Assembly: GCA_964558485.1 (NCBI GenBank)
Contig: CAZLED010000002.1
Coordinates: 22,075-86,074 of the forward strand
DNA from: UMGS1696 sp964558485
GTDB lineage: Bacteria > Bacillota > Clostridia > Oscillospirales > CAG-272
Direction: 5' to 3'
DNA length: 64,000 nucleotides
Of the stretch, positions 35,790 through 43,460 are shown one piece after another (within the stretch, counting starts at the first letter, position 1; each line of letters begins with the position of its first letter). A model generated the notes under the pieces. The model saw nothing but the letters and a program-made list of their open reading frames with translations. It made no database searches and was not told the origin of the DNA. Position numbers and translations under genes: made by a program.

Positions 35790-37115
35790 TTATTTTTGTT
35801 CTTGTAGGATCTCCTCTGCCAGTGCTTCCCCCAGCAGTCGTATGCCCTGTACCGCTTCCTCCAAGGCGGAGCAGGCAGCACCGGCTTCGATCAGCAGTGC
35901 TCCCGGCGCATATTGGGCATTGAAGGAGGCGGAGCGCAGGTTGATGTCTCGCATCAGGGTCGGATGGCTTTCGTGGATCGACGACTGCAGACGGGCCGCC
36001 AACGCCAGATTGGTCTCCCATTCGGTGTGTCCGCTGCCACCATGGTCGGTGCCCACCACGAACATGAGCTGGGCATATTCCGTATCGCCTTCCACGGACA
36101 AGGGCCGGATGCCCATGCCGTCTGCATTGGTGATGGCGTCCCGATGGATGTCCAGTATGTACCGGATGGACGGGTGTGCTGCCAGGGTCTCCCGGATGTA
36201 GCGGGCCGCATTGTAGTACGCCATGTCAAAGGCACCTTCGTCAAACAGCTCCGTACAATGGATGACCCCGATCCCCTTTTCCGTCAGCACCTCCGACAGC
36301 GCCTTGCCGACCTGCAGGATGCTGTGGTCCCGATCGGTGGTGTGATAGCCCGTCTCCGCCTGGTCTGCAAAGGCTTCGGTACCGTGGGTGTGCAGGATCA
36401 GCACCGCAGGACAATCCTTCCCATAGATGGATTCCAGTGCCCCGTACCGGTCGATCACCGGATCGGTTCGGGCAAGGACCGACAGCTCCGGTGTGTAGGG
36501 CGTTTCGTTGATCAGTCCCAGCCCACCGGCACTGCGGGAGGACAGATCCTTGGTCAGTACCTCCGTCACCGGCATCGGCACCACACCTTCGTTGGCTGGC
36601 GGCGCATCGGTCTCCGGTTCCGGTATGGGAAGCGCAGGTGTGTCCGACTCCGGTGTGTCCGGCCCCGGTGTATCCTGTCGGGGTTTGGCGGCGGCAGTCG
36701 CACCGGACGGTGGCACCTCCGGCAGTACGGTCACGGTATGGGTGCTGCCGAATACAGCCTTGGCTGCCCATGCACCATCCGTGAACCACGCCTTTGCGTT
36801 CTGCCAAAGCAGCAGCCCATACACACCGGCGCCCACCAGTGCCAGTGCTACCACCGCACCGGTACGAAAGCGACCCATCCGGCGGCGTGTCCGTGGTGTG
36901 CGTATCGTGGGCACGTCGATGGCAGCAGGCAGAGGAAATCCAGGCTCTGGTACAGGTGCAGGTGTGACATCGGGACGTATGGGCGTCACCGGTGTCGCTA
37001 TGGCAGCAGGCAGCGTGGGTGCGTCTAAATCTCCCACCTCGCCGGCGTCCGGATACAGCGCATAGCAGGACACACCGGCATCGGTCGGCATGGTGGTCTC
37101 CAGCATCTTGTCCAT
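35790..37115 (-). CDS. spoIIP: Stage II sporulation protein P
   Basis: The start MDKMLETTMP, with GGAAGGAAG upstream, gives 441 residues. A basic cytoplasmic N-terminus leads to one membrane helix at about 87-104, a Pro/Thr-rich linker (about 130-180), and the SpoIIP amidase/endopeptidase domain (about 200-440). Zinc and catalytic residues appear as LHTHGTEAF (241-249), DIHRDA (322-327) and LLIEAGA (407-413). With SpoIID and SpoIIM it degrades septal peptidoglycan during engulfment. It lies downstream of gpr on the same strand, as in Bacillus subtilis. The 85-residue cytoplasmic tail is longer than usual. Confidence 0.95.
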   Translation of the reverse strand: MDKMLETTMPTDAGVSCYALYPDAGEVGDLDAPTLPAAIATPVTPIRPDVTPAPVPEPGFPLPAAIDVPTIRTPRTRRRMGRFRTGAVVALALVGAGVYGLLLWQNAKAWFTDGAWAAKAVFGSTHTVTVLPEVPPSGATAAAKPRQDTPGPDTPESDTPALPIPEPETDAPPANEGVVPMPVTEVLTKDLSSRSAGGLGLINETPYTPELSVLARTDPVIDRYGALESIYGKDCPAVLILHTHGTEAFADQAETGYHTTDRDHSILQVGKALSEVLTEKGIGVIHCTELFDEGAFDMAYYNAARYIRETLAAHPSIRYILDIHRDAITNADGMGIRPLSVEGDTEYAQLMFVVGTDHGGSGHTEWETNLALAARLQSSIHESHPTLMRDINLRSASFNAQYAPGALLIEAGAACSALEEAVQGIRLLGEALAEEILQEQK

Positions 37116-37215
37116 TTTCTTCTTCCTTCCATAGGTTCCGTAGTGATATGTCCTATACATATGCCCGCCGGTGCCAAATTATGCCATGTGCCGTGGTCAT
37201 TTCCCGTGGACGGCC

Positions 37216-37989
37216 CTAAGAGATCTGCGGTGGATCCGGTGTGGTGGCCGCTTGCAGGATGGCAGAGGAAAGCAGACTGCCCCAGCGCTCCACCGTGCGG
37301 TCTGTGTCTCCGGCGCTCACCAGATACCGCAGGTCGCCACCATCCGGCAGCGTGGTGCGTATCACGGTGGGCACGCCAACGGTCACCACGGGGCAGGGCA
37401 TGGTCCGTGTGGAGATCTCCGGCGCATCGGTGTCGGCAGCTGCCGTTGTCCCACTGCCCGGTGTCAGCCCCACATCGGAGAACTGCACCACCTTGCCCAG
37501 TGAAGCGGCACGACAGGCACACAGTGCATCGATGGCTACGATCCGGTCGGCGTGGAGCAGCGCTGCCGTATGGGCGACCAGTTGGTCGGTGGGGATCCCC
37601 GTGACGGCCGACACACCGGGCACCAGGCTGTAGAGCGTTCGCTGCCCCAGTGGTACGCCGCCCAGCGTCAATCGACTGCACACCGCCGTACCCAGCCGGT
37701 CAGCCGTCAGCGCCCCGTTGCCCAGTCCCACCACCAGCACCTGCCCGGCGTCCTGCAGATACAGGTTCAGCAGCGCCGCTATGGCACGGGTGAGACGGCG
37801 ACAGGCATCGGCTCCCAAGGACACCACGTCCCCGGCACTCAGCGTATGGTGGCGTGTATGGCCAAGACGCCCTTCCTGCACAGGCCAGCCGAACAGGGTA
37901 TGCGATGGGGTCTCGCCGGTCTCCATGCCTCCTTGCGACGGGTCCGCACACTCCATGTACAGCGCACTTTCATGACGGGAATATTGCAT
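37216..37989 (-). CDS. gpr: Germination protease GPR (spore protease)
   Basis: A 257-residue member of peptidase family A25, which degrades small acid-soluble spore proteins at germination. Both catalytic aspartates are recognisable: D97 in VGLGNGALTADRLG and D154 in IVAIDALCACR. GGAGGAG lies 7 bases before the ATG. It is shorter than the Bacillus enzyme (about 370 residues), lacking part of the N-terminal and C-terminal regions, but complete around the active site. Its position next to spoIIP supports the assignment. Expression is expected from a forespore sigma factor; no clear sigma-G promoter could be picked by eye. Confidence 0.92.
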   Translation of the reverse strand: MQYSRHESALYMECADPSQGGMETGETPSHTLFGWPVQEGRLGHTRHHTLSAGDVVSLGADACRRLTRAIAALLNLYLQDAGQVLVVGLGNGALTADRLGTAVCSRLTLGGVPLGQRTLYSLVPGVSAVTGIPTDQLVAHTAALLHADRIVAIDALCACRAASLGKVVQFSDVGLTPGSGTTAAADTDAPEISTRTMPCPVVTVGVPTVIRTTLPDGGDLRYLVSAGDTDRTVERWGSLLSSAILQAATTPDPPQIS

Positions 37990-38275
37990 CCGCTTCTCCT
38001 CCTTTTTGGCTGTTTTTGCGTCCGAAAGCAGTGTTGCCTGCCATGCCGGGATCCATGCAGTGCAGTGAAAAATGAGGAGAGCGGACGTTCGTTTCCTGCG
38101 TTGGATCGGTGGTACACAAATGTAAAATGAGCTCCGTTGGCAAAAAATGGAAAAAAACCGGCTCGAACGGGGCTGCGGAGCGGAAAATGCGAAAAAATCG
38201 TTGGCAAAAGTGCACAAAAAAATAAGGCGAAATTGTGCATTTGGATGAATCTTGACAATTCTGCAAAAGAAGATG

Positions 38276-38304
38276 TTGATTCTCTGACAAAAAAGTGGTA
38301 TAAT
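38276..38304 (+). promoter_or_regulatory. Promoter of the OppA-like gene
   Basis: TTGATT (38276-38281), 17-base spacer ending GTGG, TATAAT (38299-38304). The interval 37990-38380 otherwise holds only the divergent gpr leader. Confidence 0.75.
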
Positions 38305-38380
38305 GTGGTGAGTAATAAATGACCCGTAGTCCACTACAGTCTACTACGCTTTATTTACCGTTAGGAGGAAATACGAAATC

Positions 38381-40144
38381 ATGAAAAAAAAGGTGTTATC
38401 CCTGCTTCTGGCTGCGCTGATGCTGATGACCACGCTGGCGAGCTGCACGACTCTGGAGGAAGATGACAAGGGTGCTATCATCGATATGTACCTGACCACC
38501 GAAGTCTTTGACTTTGACCCCCAGCTGAGCATGACCGACGACGCACAGCTCAAGTACATGAGCCTGATGTTCGAAGGCCTGACCCGTATCGATGAAAAGG
38601 GCAAGTGGGAAAAGGCCCTGATGAGCAACTACAAGGTGGAAGTGGACGACGGCGAAAACTTCTCCATCCTGATCGACATGAATATCACCCGTTGGAGCGA
38701 TGGTCGTACCGTACAGGCCGGCGACTTCATCTACTCCTGGAAGAGACTGCTTGACCCCGACCAGCAGTGGGAAGGCGCATCTCTGCTCTACGACATAAAG
38801 AATGCCAAGGCTGCCAAGATGGGCGATGCGTCCATCGACGACATCGGTATCGCAGCCGTGGATACCTATACCATTCAGGTGGAATTCGAATCCAAGATCG
38901 ACCTGGACGGCTTCTTTGAAAAGCTGTCTGCCATCTGCCTGGTACCGCTGCGTGAAGACGTGATCACCCGGTATGGCGACACCTGGGCCAGAAAGACCAC
39001 CTCCATCGTGACCAATGGTGCCTTTGTACCCAAGGAAGTTGTAGCCGGCTCCGACATCCGTCTGGAACGCTCCACCTATTACTATCTGGATCCCGATAAG
39101 GAAGAGCATCTGGATAAGTATGTTATCCCCTACAGACTGCTGACCAAGTATGCGACCGGTACGGCTGCCGACCAGCTGGCTTCCTTTACTGCCGGTGGTA
39201 TCTTCTATGACGGTGAGCTCTCTCTGGCTGACCGTGCGACCTACAAGGATTCTGCTGTTGTGACGGACATGATGGGCACCCACACCTATATGTTCAACAC
39301 CAACAACAAGCTGTTTGAAAAGGCAGAGGTACGCCGTGCTCTGTCTCTGGCACTGGACAGAAATGCCATTGCACAGATCGTGACCTTCGCAAAGCCTGCT
39401 ACCGGTTACGTTCCCTATAAGGTATTCGACACCGCATCCGGCACTTCCTTCCGGGAAGTCGGTGGAGACGTGATCTCTGCCTCCGCCAATGTTTCTGAGG
39501 CACAGAGCCTGCTGGCCTCTGCCGGTGTCAAGAGCGGTTCCTTCAGCATCGCTGTACGGAACAACGAAGTAGACCTGGCCGTTGCTGACTATGTCAAGGG
39601 TGTTTGGGAAGGTCTGGGCTTCACCGTAACTGTGGAGACCCTGGGCACCAAGAAGAACGCTGAGGATACCGTAGACGACCTGTTCCAGGATGCGTACGAA
39701 TCCGGTGACTTTGACGTGATCGCCATCGACACCATGTTCCTGTCTGCTGACGCCTTTGGTGCACTGTCTCAGTTCTCCACGGCCTACTCCGGCAATGGTG
39801 TGGACATGAACTCCGCTTCCTACGATCTGTACGGCCACGTATCCGGTTATGCCAATGCCGACTACGATGCCCTGATCGACTCTGCTTATGCTACCTATGA
39901 CAGAGCTGCCAGAACCGCTATCCTGCACGACGCCGAAAAGAAGCTGATGGAAGATATGCCGGTTTGCCCGCTGTACTTCCTGCAGGACGCTTATATCTAC
40001 TCCACCGAGCTGTCCGGCCTTGCTACGGATTACTACGGTGTACGGAACTTCAACGATGTAAAACTGAACGATTACATGACCTATAAGGCTGCTACCGATA
40101 CGTCGGAAGCCGCTGCTCCTGCCGGAGACACCACTGCACAGTAA
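38381..40144 (+). CDS. Peptide ABC transporter substrate-binding lipoprotein (OppA/SBP family 5)
   Basis: A 587-residue lipoprotein: signal peptide with lipobox LASC at about residue 22, then the family 5 fold (DPQLSMTDDAQLKYMSLMFEGL, FSIL.. TRWSDGRTVQAGDFIYSWKRLLDP, and RRALSLALDRNAIAQ), which binds oligopeptides. The last 15 residues are Ala/Thr-rich. AGGAGG precedes the ATG. No opp permease or ATPase genes accompany it, so it must pair with a transporter elsewhere. Confidence 0.92.
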   Translation: MKKKVLSLLLAALMLMTTLASCTTLEEDDKGAIIDMYLTTEVFDFDPQLSMTDDAQLKYMSLMFEGLTRIDEKGKWEKALMSNYKVEVDDGENFSILIDMNITRWSDGRTVQAGDFIYSWKRLLDPDQQWEGASLLYDIKNAKAAKMGDASIDDIGIAAVDTYTIQVEFESKIDLDGFFEKLSAICLVPLREDVITRYGDTWARKTTSIVTNGAFVPKEVVAGSDIRLERSTYYYLDPDKEEHLDKYVIPYRLLTKYATGTAADQLASFTAGGIFYDGELSLADRATYKDSAVVTDMMGTHTYMFNTNNKLFEKAEVRRALSLALDRNAIAQIVTFAKPATGYVPYKVFDTASGTSFREVGGDVISASANVSEAQSLLASAGVKSGSFSIAVRNNEVDLAVADYVKGVWEGLGFTVTVETLGTKKNAEDTVDDLFQDAYESGDFDVIAIDTMFLSADAFGALSQFSTAYSGNGVDMNSASYDLYGHVSGYANADYDALIDSAYATYDRAARTAILHDAEKKLMEDMPVCPLYFLQDAYIYSTELSGLATDYYGVRNFNDVKLNDYMTYKAATDTSEAAAPAGDTTAQ

Positions 40145-40170
40145 ATCGTTCGCCGATACAGAAGAAATGA

Positions 40171-40199
40171 ACGGAGGAGCGACCAACTCCTCCGTTTTT
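40171..40199 (+). terminator. Terminator after the OppA-like gene
   Basis: ACGGAGGAG, 7-base loop, CTCCTCCGT, TTTT. Confidence 0.9.
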
Positions 40200-40291
40200 C
40201 TGTAAAGGCCTAAGTGGACGCTGATGATGCACCAACCCTGCACAGCGTTTACTTCAGGCATCGATCTCTGGAAGAAATGAGGAACACGAGC

Positions 40292-40885
40292 ATGGCTGAG
40301 CTTCTGAGAGAACCGGATCAGGTGAAGGTGTTCATCCTGTATCTGCTGGATAAGATCGGCTATCCACTGAACTATACCGATGTGGGTACGATCATCATCC
40401 GAGATGGTTTGGTTGATTATTTTAATTTTGTGGAAAATTTCCGGAGCCTACTGGAAAACGGACACATCCGTGGTATCCGTCCGGATGGTTCCATCGTAGA
40501 GCCGGACGAGGACTTTCATCCGGACGACGACAGCATTTTGTACGAGGTCACCCGCAAGGGCAAGGTGGTGGCCGAGGGACTGGCAGACGACCTGCTGATG
40601 GCTGCGGTGCGGGAAAAAAGCTACGTCAGTGCGATGCGGCATTTGTCCCTGGAAAAGCGTGGCGCCGTCATCGACCAGTCGGCAGAGAACAACGGCGACA
40701 GCGGCTTTCTCTTCCATTGCACCATCAAGGATAAGGACGGCCTGGCGCTGAAGCTGTCTCTCCGTGCGGAGACCTACAACCAGCTGCGCCGTATGCAGAT
40801 GAACTTCGAGGACAAACCGGATGTGGTCCTGCGTGGGATCACCGCACTGGTCACGGGCAATGTAAACTATCTGTTTGATGAATGA
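40292..40885 (+). CDS. DUF4364 family protein, probable regulator
   Basis: The start at 40292 (MAELLREPDQ) gives 197 residues and has GAGGAA 8 bases upstream; an ATG five codons earlier is also possible. The N-terminal segment VKVFILYLLDKIGYPLNYTDVGTII is the hallmark of DUF4364, a winged-helix-like domain found in Clostridia. A dimerisation or ligand-binding domain follows. Target genes are unknown. It ends in a 19-base tandem repeat that includes the stop codon. Confidence 0.85.
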   Translation: MAELLREPDQVKVFILYLLDKIGYPLNYTDVGTIIIRDGLVDYFNFVENFRSLLENGHIRGIRPDGSIVEPDEDFHPDDDSILYEVTRKGKVVAEGLADDLLMAAVREKSYVSAMRHLSLEKRGAVIDQSAENNGDSGFLFHCTIKDKDGLALKLSLRAETYNQLRRMQMNFEDKPDVVLRGITALVTGNVNYLFDE

Positions 40886-40930
40886 CAACCGGTTTGACGA
40901 ATGACAACCGCTTTGGCGAATGCCAAAAAC
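40873..40930 (+). repeat. 19-base tandem repeat over the DUF4364 stop codon
   Basis: Two nearly identical copies of GTTTGAYGAATGACAACCG followed by a decayed third. The first copy contains the gene's stop codon. Confidence 0.75.
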
Positions 40931-41080
40931 ACCGGCGCAGGATCCAATGTGTTTGAGATTATTCAATTCTACATCTGTGTAATTCGTCGAAATCACCTAA
41001 CAAAGCGGAAGAAAAATGGTGAATTTGCACATGAGCCGATTGGGAGACGAAAAAAATCTGCCTTTATTTTTACAAAACTA

Positions 41081-41108
41081 TTGACAAATTCGCAATTCAT
41101 GATATAAT
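41081..41108 (+). promoter_or_regulatory. Promoter of the sigma factor gene
   Basis: TTGACA (41081-41086), 16-base spacer, TATAAT (41103-41108). The transcript would start only about 35 bases before the ATG. Confidence 0.8.
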
Positions 41109-41149
41109 GAAATCAAGTATCGATTTGGGAAAGTGTGTGTGACCTGTAT

Positions 41150-41830
41150 ATGAATCGTTCCGGAGATGAACCGGTCGCCGGGATGGCCACCGAGACGGTC
41201 GCCGAAAAGGAACTGGAAGTGCTGCTTGCCCAGATCCGGGAAGGTCATGACACCGGCGCTTTCGAGAAGCTCTGCGAGAAATATGCCCATCTGCTGGACG
41301 CCATGGTGAAGCAGTATGCACCATCACTGGGGATCACGGCGGCACAGGGTACCTCAGAGCTGTTGGGCATCGGTCGAGACGAGCTGCGACAGGACGCCGC
41401 TATGGCACTGTATCGCGCCGCTATGACCTATGACCCGTCGTCGGACAAGGGACAAAAGGTGCGCTTCGGACTGTATGCCAAGATCTGCATCCGCAATGCC
41501 ATGATCACCCAGATCCGGCGGTATGAACGGCTGCGTGCCCGGCGGGAACAGCAGACCAAAGGTCCACCCAGGCGTGACAGACGGGAAAAATGGGAAGCAC
41601 TGGATCCATCGGTCCTGACCGGCGATACCATGGTCCGGCTGCAAACGGCGTTGTCTGCCTACGAAAAGCAGATCCTGCCGCTGTATCTGCAGGGCAAACC
41701 ACCCAGAGAGATCGCCACGGTGCTTGGCCGATCGGAAAGATCCATCAGCAATGGGATCTATCGGATCAAATGCAAGCTGAAGGAGCTGCGGCAAGCGGCA
41801 AAACAACATAGGACAAAGCCTCTTCCATAG
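41150..41830 (+). CDS. RNA polymerase sigma-70 family sigma factor (SigH-like, divergent)
   Basis: A 226-residue protein from the ATG at 41150; a GTG at 41135 is an alternative, and neither has a clear ribosome site. Region 2 is visible around DELRQDAAMALYRAAMTYDPS and FGLYAKICIRNAMITQIRR, and region 4 as ILPLYLQGKPPREIATVLGRSERSISNGIYRIKCKLKEL, a normal helix-turn-helix. Order and length fit alternative sigma factors such as SigH. Region 1 is absent. What it controls is not evident; the sporulation genes in the window make a developmental role possible. Confidence 0.85.
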   Translation: MNRSGDEPVAGMATETVAEKELEVLLAQIREGHDTGAFEKLCEKYAHLLDAMVKQYAPSLGITAAQGTSELLGIGRDELRQDAAMALYRAAMTYDPSSDKGQKVRFGLYAKICIRNAMITQIRRYERLRARREQQTKGPPRRDRREKWEALDPSVLTGDTMVRLQTALSAYEKQILPLYLQGKPPREIATVLGRSERSISNGIYRIKCKLKELRQAAKQHRTKPLP

Positions 41831-41942
41831 AGAGGATGTCATATATGCCCGAATAGCTTAAAAGAGAGCGTTGGTTACAAAGGTGACGGTGGGAATCCGT
41901 CGAGGGCAAGAAATTTTCACCATTCAAAGCGAGGAAAAAAAG

Positions 41943-42218
41943 ATGTACGAGGACAAGACCCTGAAGTGCAAGGAATGCGGCAATGATTTCGTTTTCACAG
42001 CCGGTGAACAGGAATTCTACGCAGAAAAGGGATTCCAGAACGAACCCCAGAGATGCAAGGCATGCCGTGACAAGAGAAAGAACGTAAACAAGGAACAGAG
42101 AGAAATGTTCACCACCGTTTGCGCAAACTGCGGCAAGGAAGCTAAGGTTCCGTTCCAGCCCAGCAACGACAGACCCGTATATTGCAGCGAATGCTTCGCC
42201 GCTATGAAGCAGCAGTAA
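41943..42218 (+). CDS. Small zinc-ribbon protein
   Basis: A 91-residue protein with two zinc-binding pairs: CKECG with CKACR, and CANCG with CSECF. The N-terminal half matches the probable zinc-ribbon (zf-trcl) domain, including FVFTAGEQEFYAEKGF; the second half is a CxxC-type extension. GAGGAAAA precedes the ATG. Homologs are abundant in Clostridia; the function is unknown, with nucleic-acid binding likely. It is followed by a terminator. Confidence 0.88.
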   Translation: MYEDKTLKCKECGNDFVFTAGEQEFYAEKGFQNEPQRCKACRDKRKNVNKEQREMFTTVCANCGKEAKVPFQPSNDRPVYCSECFAAMKQQ

Positions 42219-42260
42219 TCGGTCTTGTGGTATAGATCATCACGATCCTGTATCCCAAAA

Positions 42261-42298
42261 AAGGTGCGGTACTCCGGTATCGTATCTTTTTTTTGTGA
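42261..42298 (+). terminator. Terminator after the zinc-ribbon gene
   Basis: A 12-bp stem with several G-U pairs (AGGTGCGGTACT with GGTATCGTATCT) followed by eight T. Confidence 0.75.
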
Positions 42299-42336
42299 AA
42301 AAATGACTTTCGAGCCGGTTTTGTTGGAATTACCAC

Positions 42337-42365
42337 TGTACAAAATGGAATTTGTGTGGTATAAT
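42337..42365 (+). promoter_or_regulatory. Promoter of rlmB
   Basis: TGTACA (42337-42342), 17-base spacer ending TGTGG, TATAAT (42360-42365). Confidence 0.65.
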
Positions 42366-42410
42366 AACCTTGTATAACCTTGTGAACCGATGGAGAGAGT
42401 GACCCGTTTC

Positions 42411-43325
42411 ATGGAAAAAAACGATTTTAACAAAAATAAAAAACAAAGCAGTGACCGGAAACGGTACGACAACAGACCCGGCTATGGGGCAGATCGTGGA
42501 TCCGGTTCAGGTTCCAGCTATGGCGGCGGCAAACAGAACCGTGCGCCCAGACGAGTGGACTACGACCGGGACGAGGACATCGGCTTTGATCCGGAGACCA
42601 CGGGGCTGGTGCTGGGGCGTAATGCGGTGCGAGAGCTGCTGCGTGCCGGCCGACCCATCGATAAGCTGTACGTGGCAGGCAGAGAAGGCTCGATCGTGGC
42701 ACTGGTGGCAGAAGCGAAAAAGGCCGGTGTGCCGGTGGTGGATGCGGATGTGCAAAAGCTGGACAAGCTGGCCGGTGGTGAGAACCATCAGGGGATCATA
42801 GCCCAGACCGCAGCCAAGGAATACAGCACCATCGAAGAGATCCTTGCCATTGCCGCCGCACGTGGGGAGCTGCCGCTGATCGTGGTCTGTGACGGTGTAG
42901 AGGATCCCCACAATCTGGGTGCCATCATCCGGACGGCCGAATGCTGCGGTGCCCACGGCGTGATCATTCCCAAGCGTCGTGCCTGCGGACTGACGGCAGC
43001 GGTGTCCAGAGCCTCTGCAGGGGCCGTGGAGCATATGGCAGTGGCACGTGTACAGAACATTGCCTCCGCCGTAGAGGAGCTGAAGGAAGCCGGTGTGTGG
43101 ACCTTTGCCGCAGAAGCCGGTGGTGCCGATTTCTACGATACCGATTTTCATTTGCCCTGTGCACTGGTGGTGGGCAGTGAAGGCAACGGCGTCAGCCACC
43201 TGGTGAAGGAACGGTGCGACTTCCTCGTATCCATTCCCATGTACGGACAGGTGAATTCTCTGAACGTCTCCGCCGCCACAGCGATCCTGCTGGCCCATGC
43301 AGCCAGACGACAGAGACAGGGATAA
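42411..43325 (+). CDS. rlmB: 23S rRNA (guanosine-2'-O-)-methyltransferase RlmB / TrmH family
   Basis: 304 residues from the ATG at 42411; GGAGAG lies 13 bases upstream, and an ATG seven codons earlier cannot be excluded. After a basic disordered N-terminus (about 1-55) comes the substrate-binding domain (LVLGRNAVREL) and the SPOUT knot with motif 1 NLGAIIRTAECCGAHGV, motif 2 VVGSEGNGVS and motif 3 IPMYGQVNSLNVSAA. It methylates a ribose in 23S rRNA (G2251 in E. coli). It is unlinked here to cysS or mrnC, its usual neighbours. Confidence 0.92.
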   Translation: MEKNDFNKNKKQSSDRKRYDNRPGYGADRGSGSGSSYGGGKQNRAPRRVDYDRDEDIGFDPETTGLVLGRNAVRELLRAGRPIDKLYVAGREGSIVALVAEAKKAGVPVVDADVQKLDKLAGGENHQGIIAQTAAKEYSTIEEILAIAAARGELPLIVVCDGVEDPHNLGAIIRTAECCGAHGVIIPKRRACGLTAAVSRASAGAVEHMAVARVQNIASAVEELKEAGVWTFAAEAGGADFYDTDFHLPCALVVGSEGNGVSHLVKERCDFLVSIPMYGQVNSLNVSAATAILLAHAARRQRQG

Positions 43326-43460
43326 GGCCAGAGGAGCATAAGGTAACGCTGGTGAACATAAGAGGTGCCGGGCTCTTGGGGAGACGATTTTCCAAAGGGT
43401 CGGACACCGGTAAGGCATAAGAAAGGAAAATCCTGCAGCGATACAGGATGGAATTGGATT

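Noticed and set aside
37990..38334. Longer N-terminus for gpr
   Set aside because: The added 115 residues are Phe/Ser/Arg-rich, unlike any GPR propeptide, and GGAGGAG sits right before the inner ATG.
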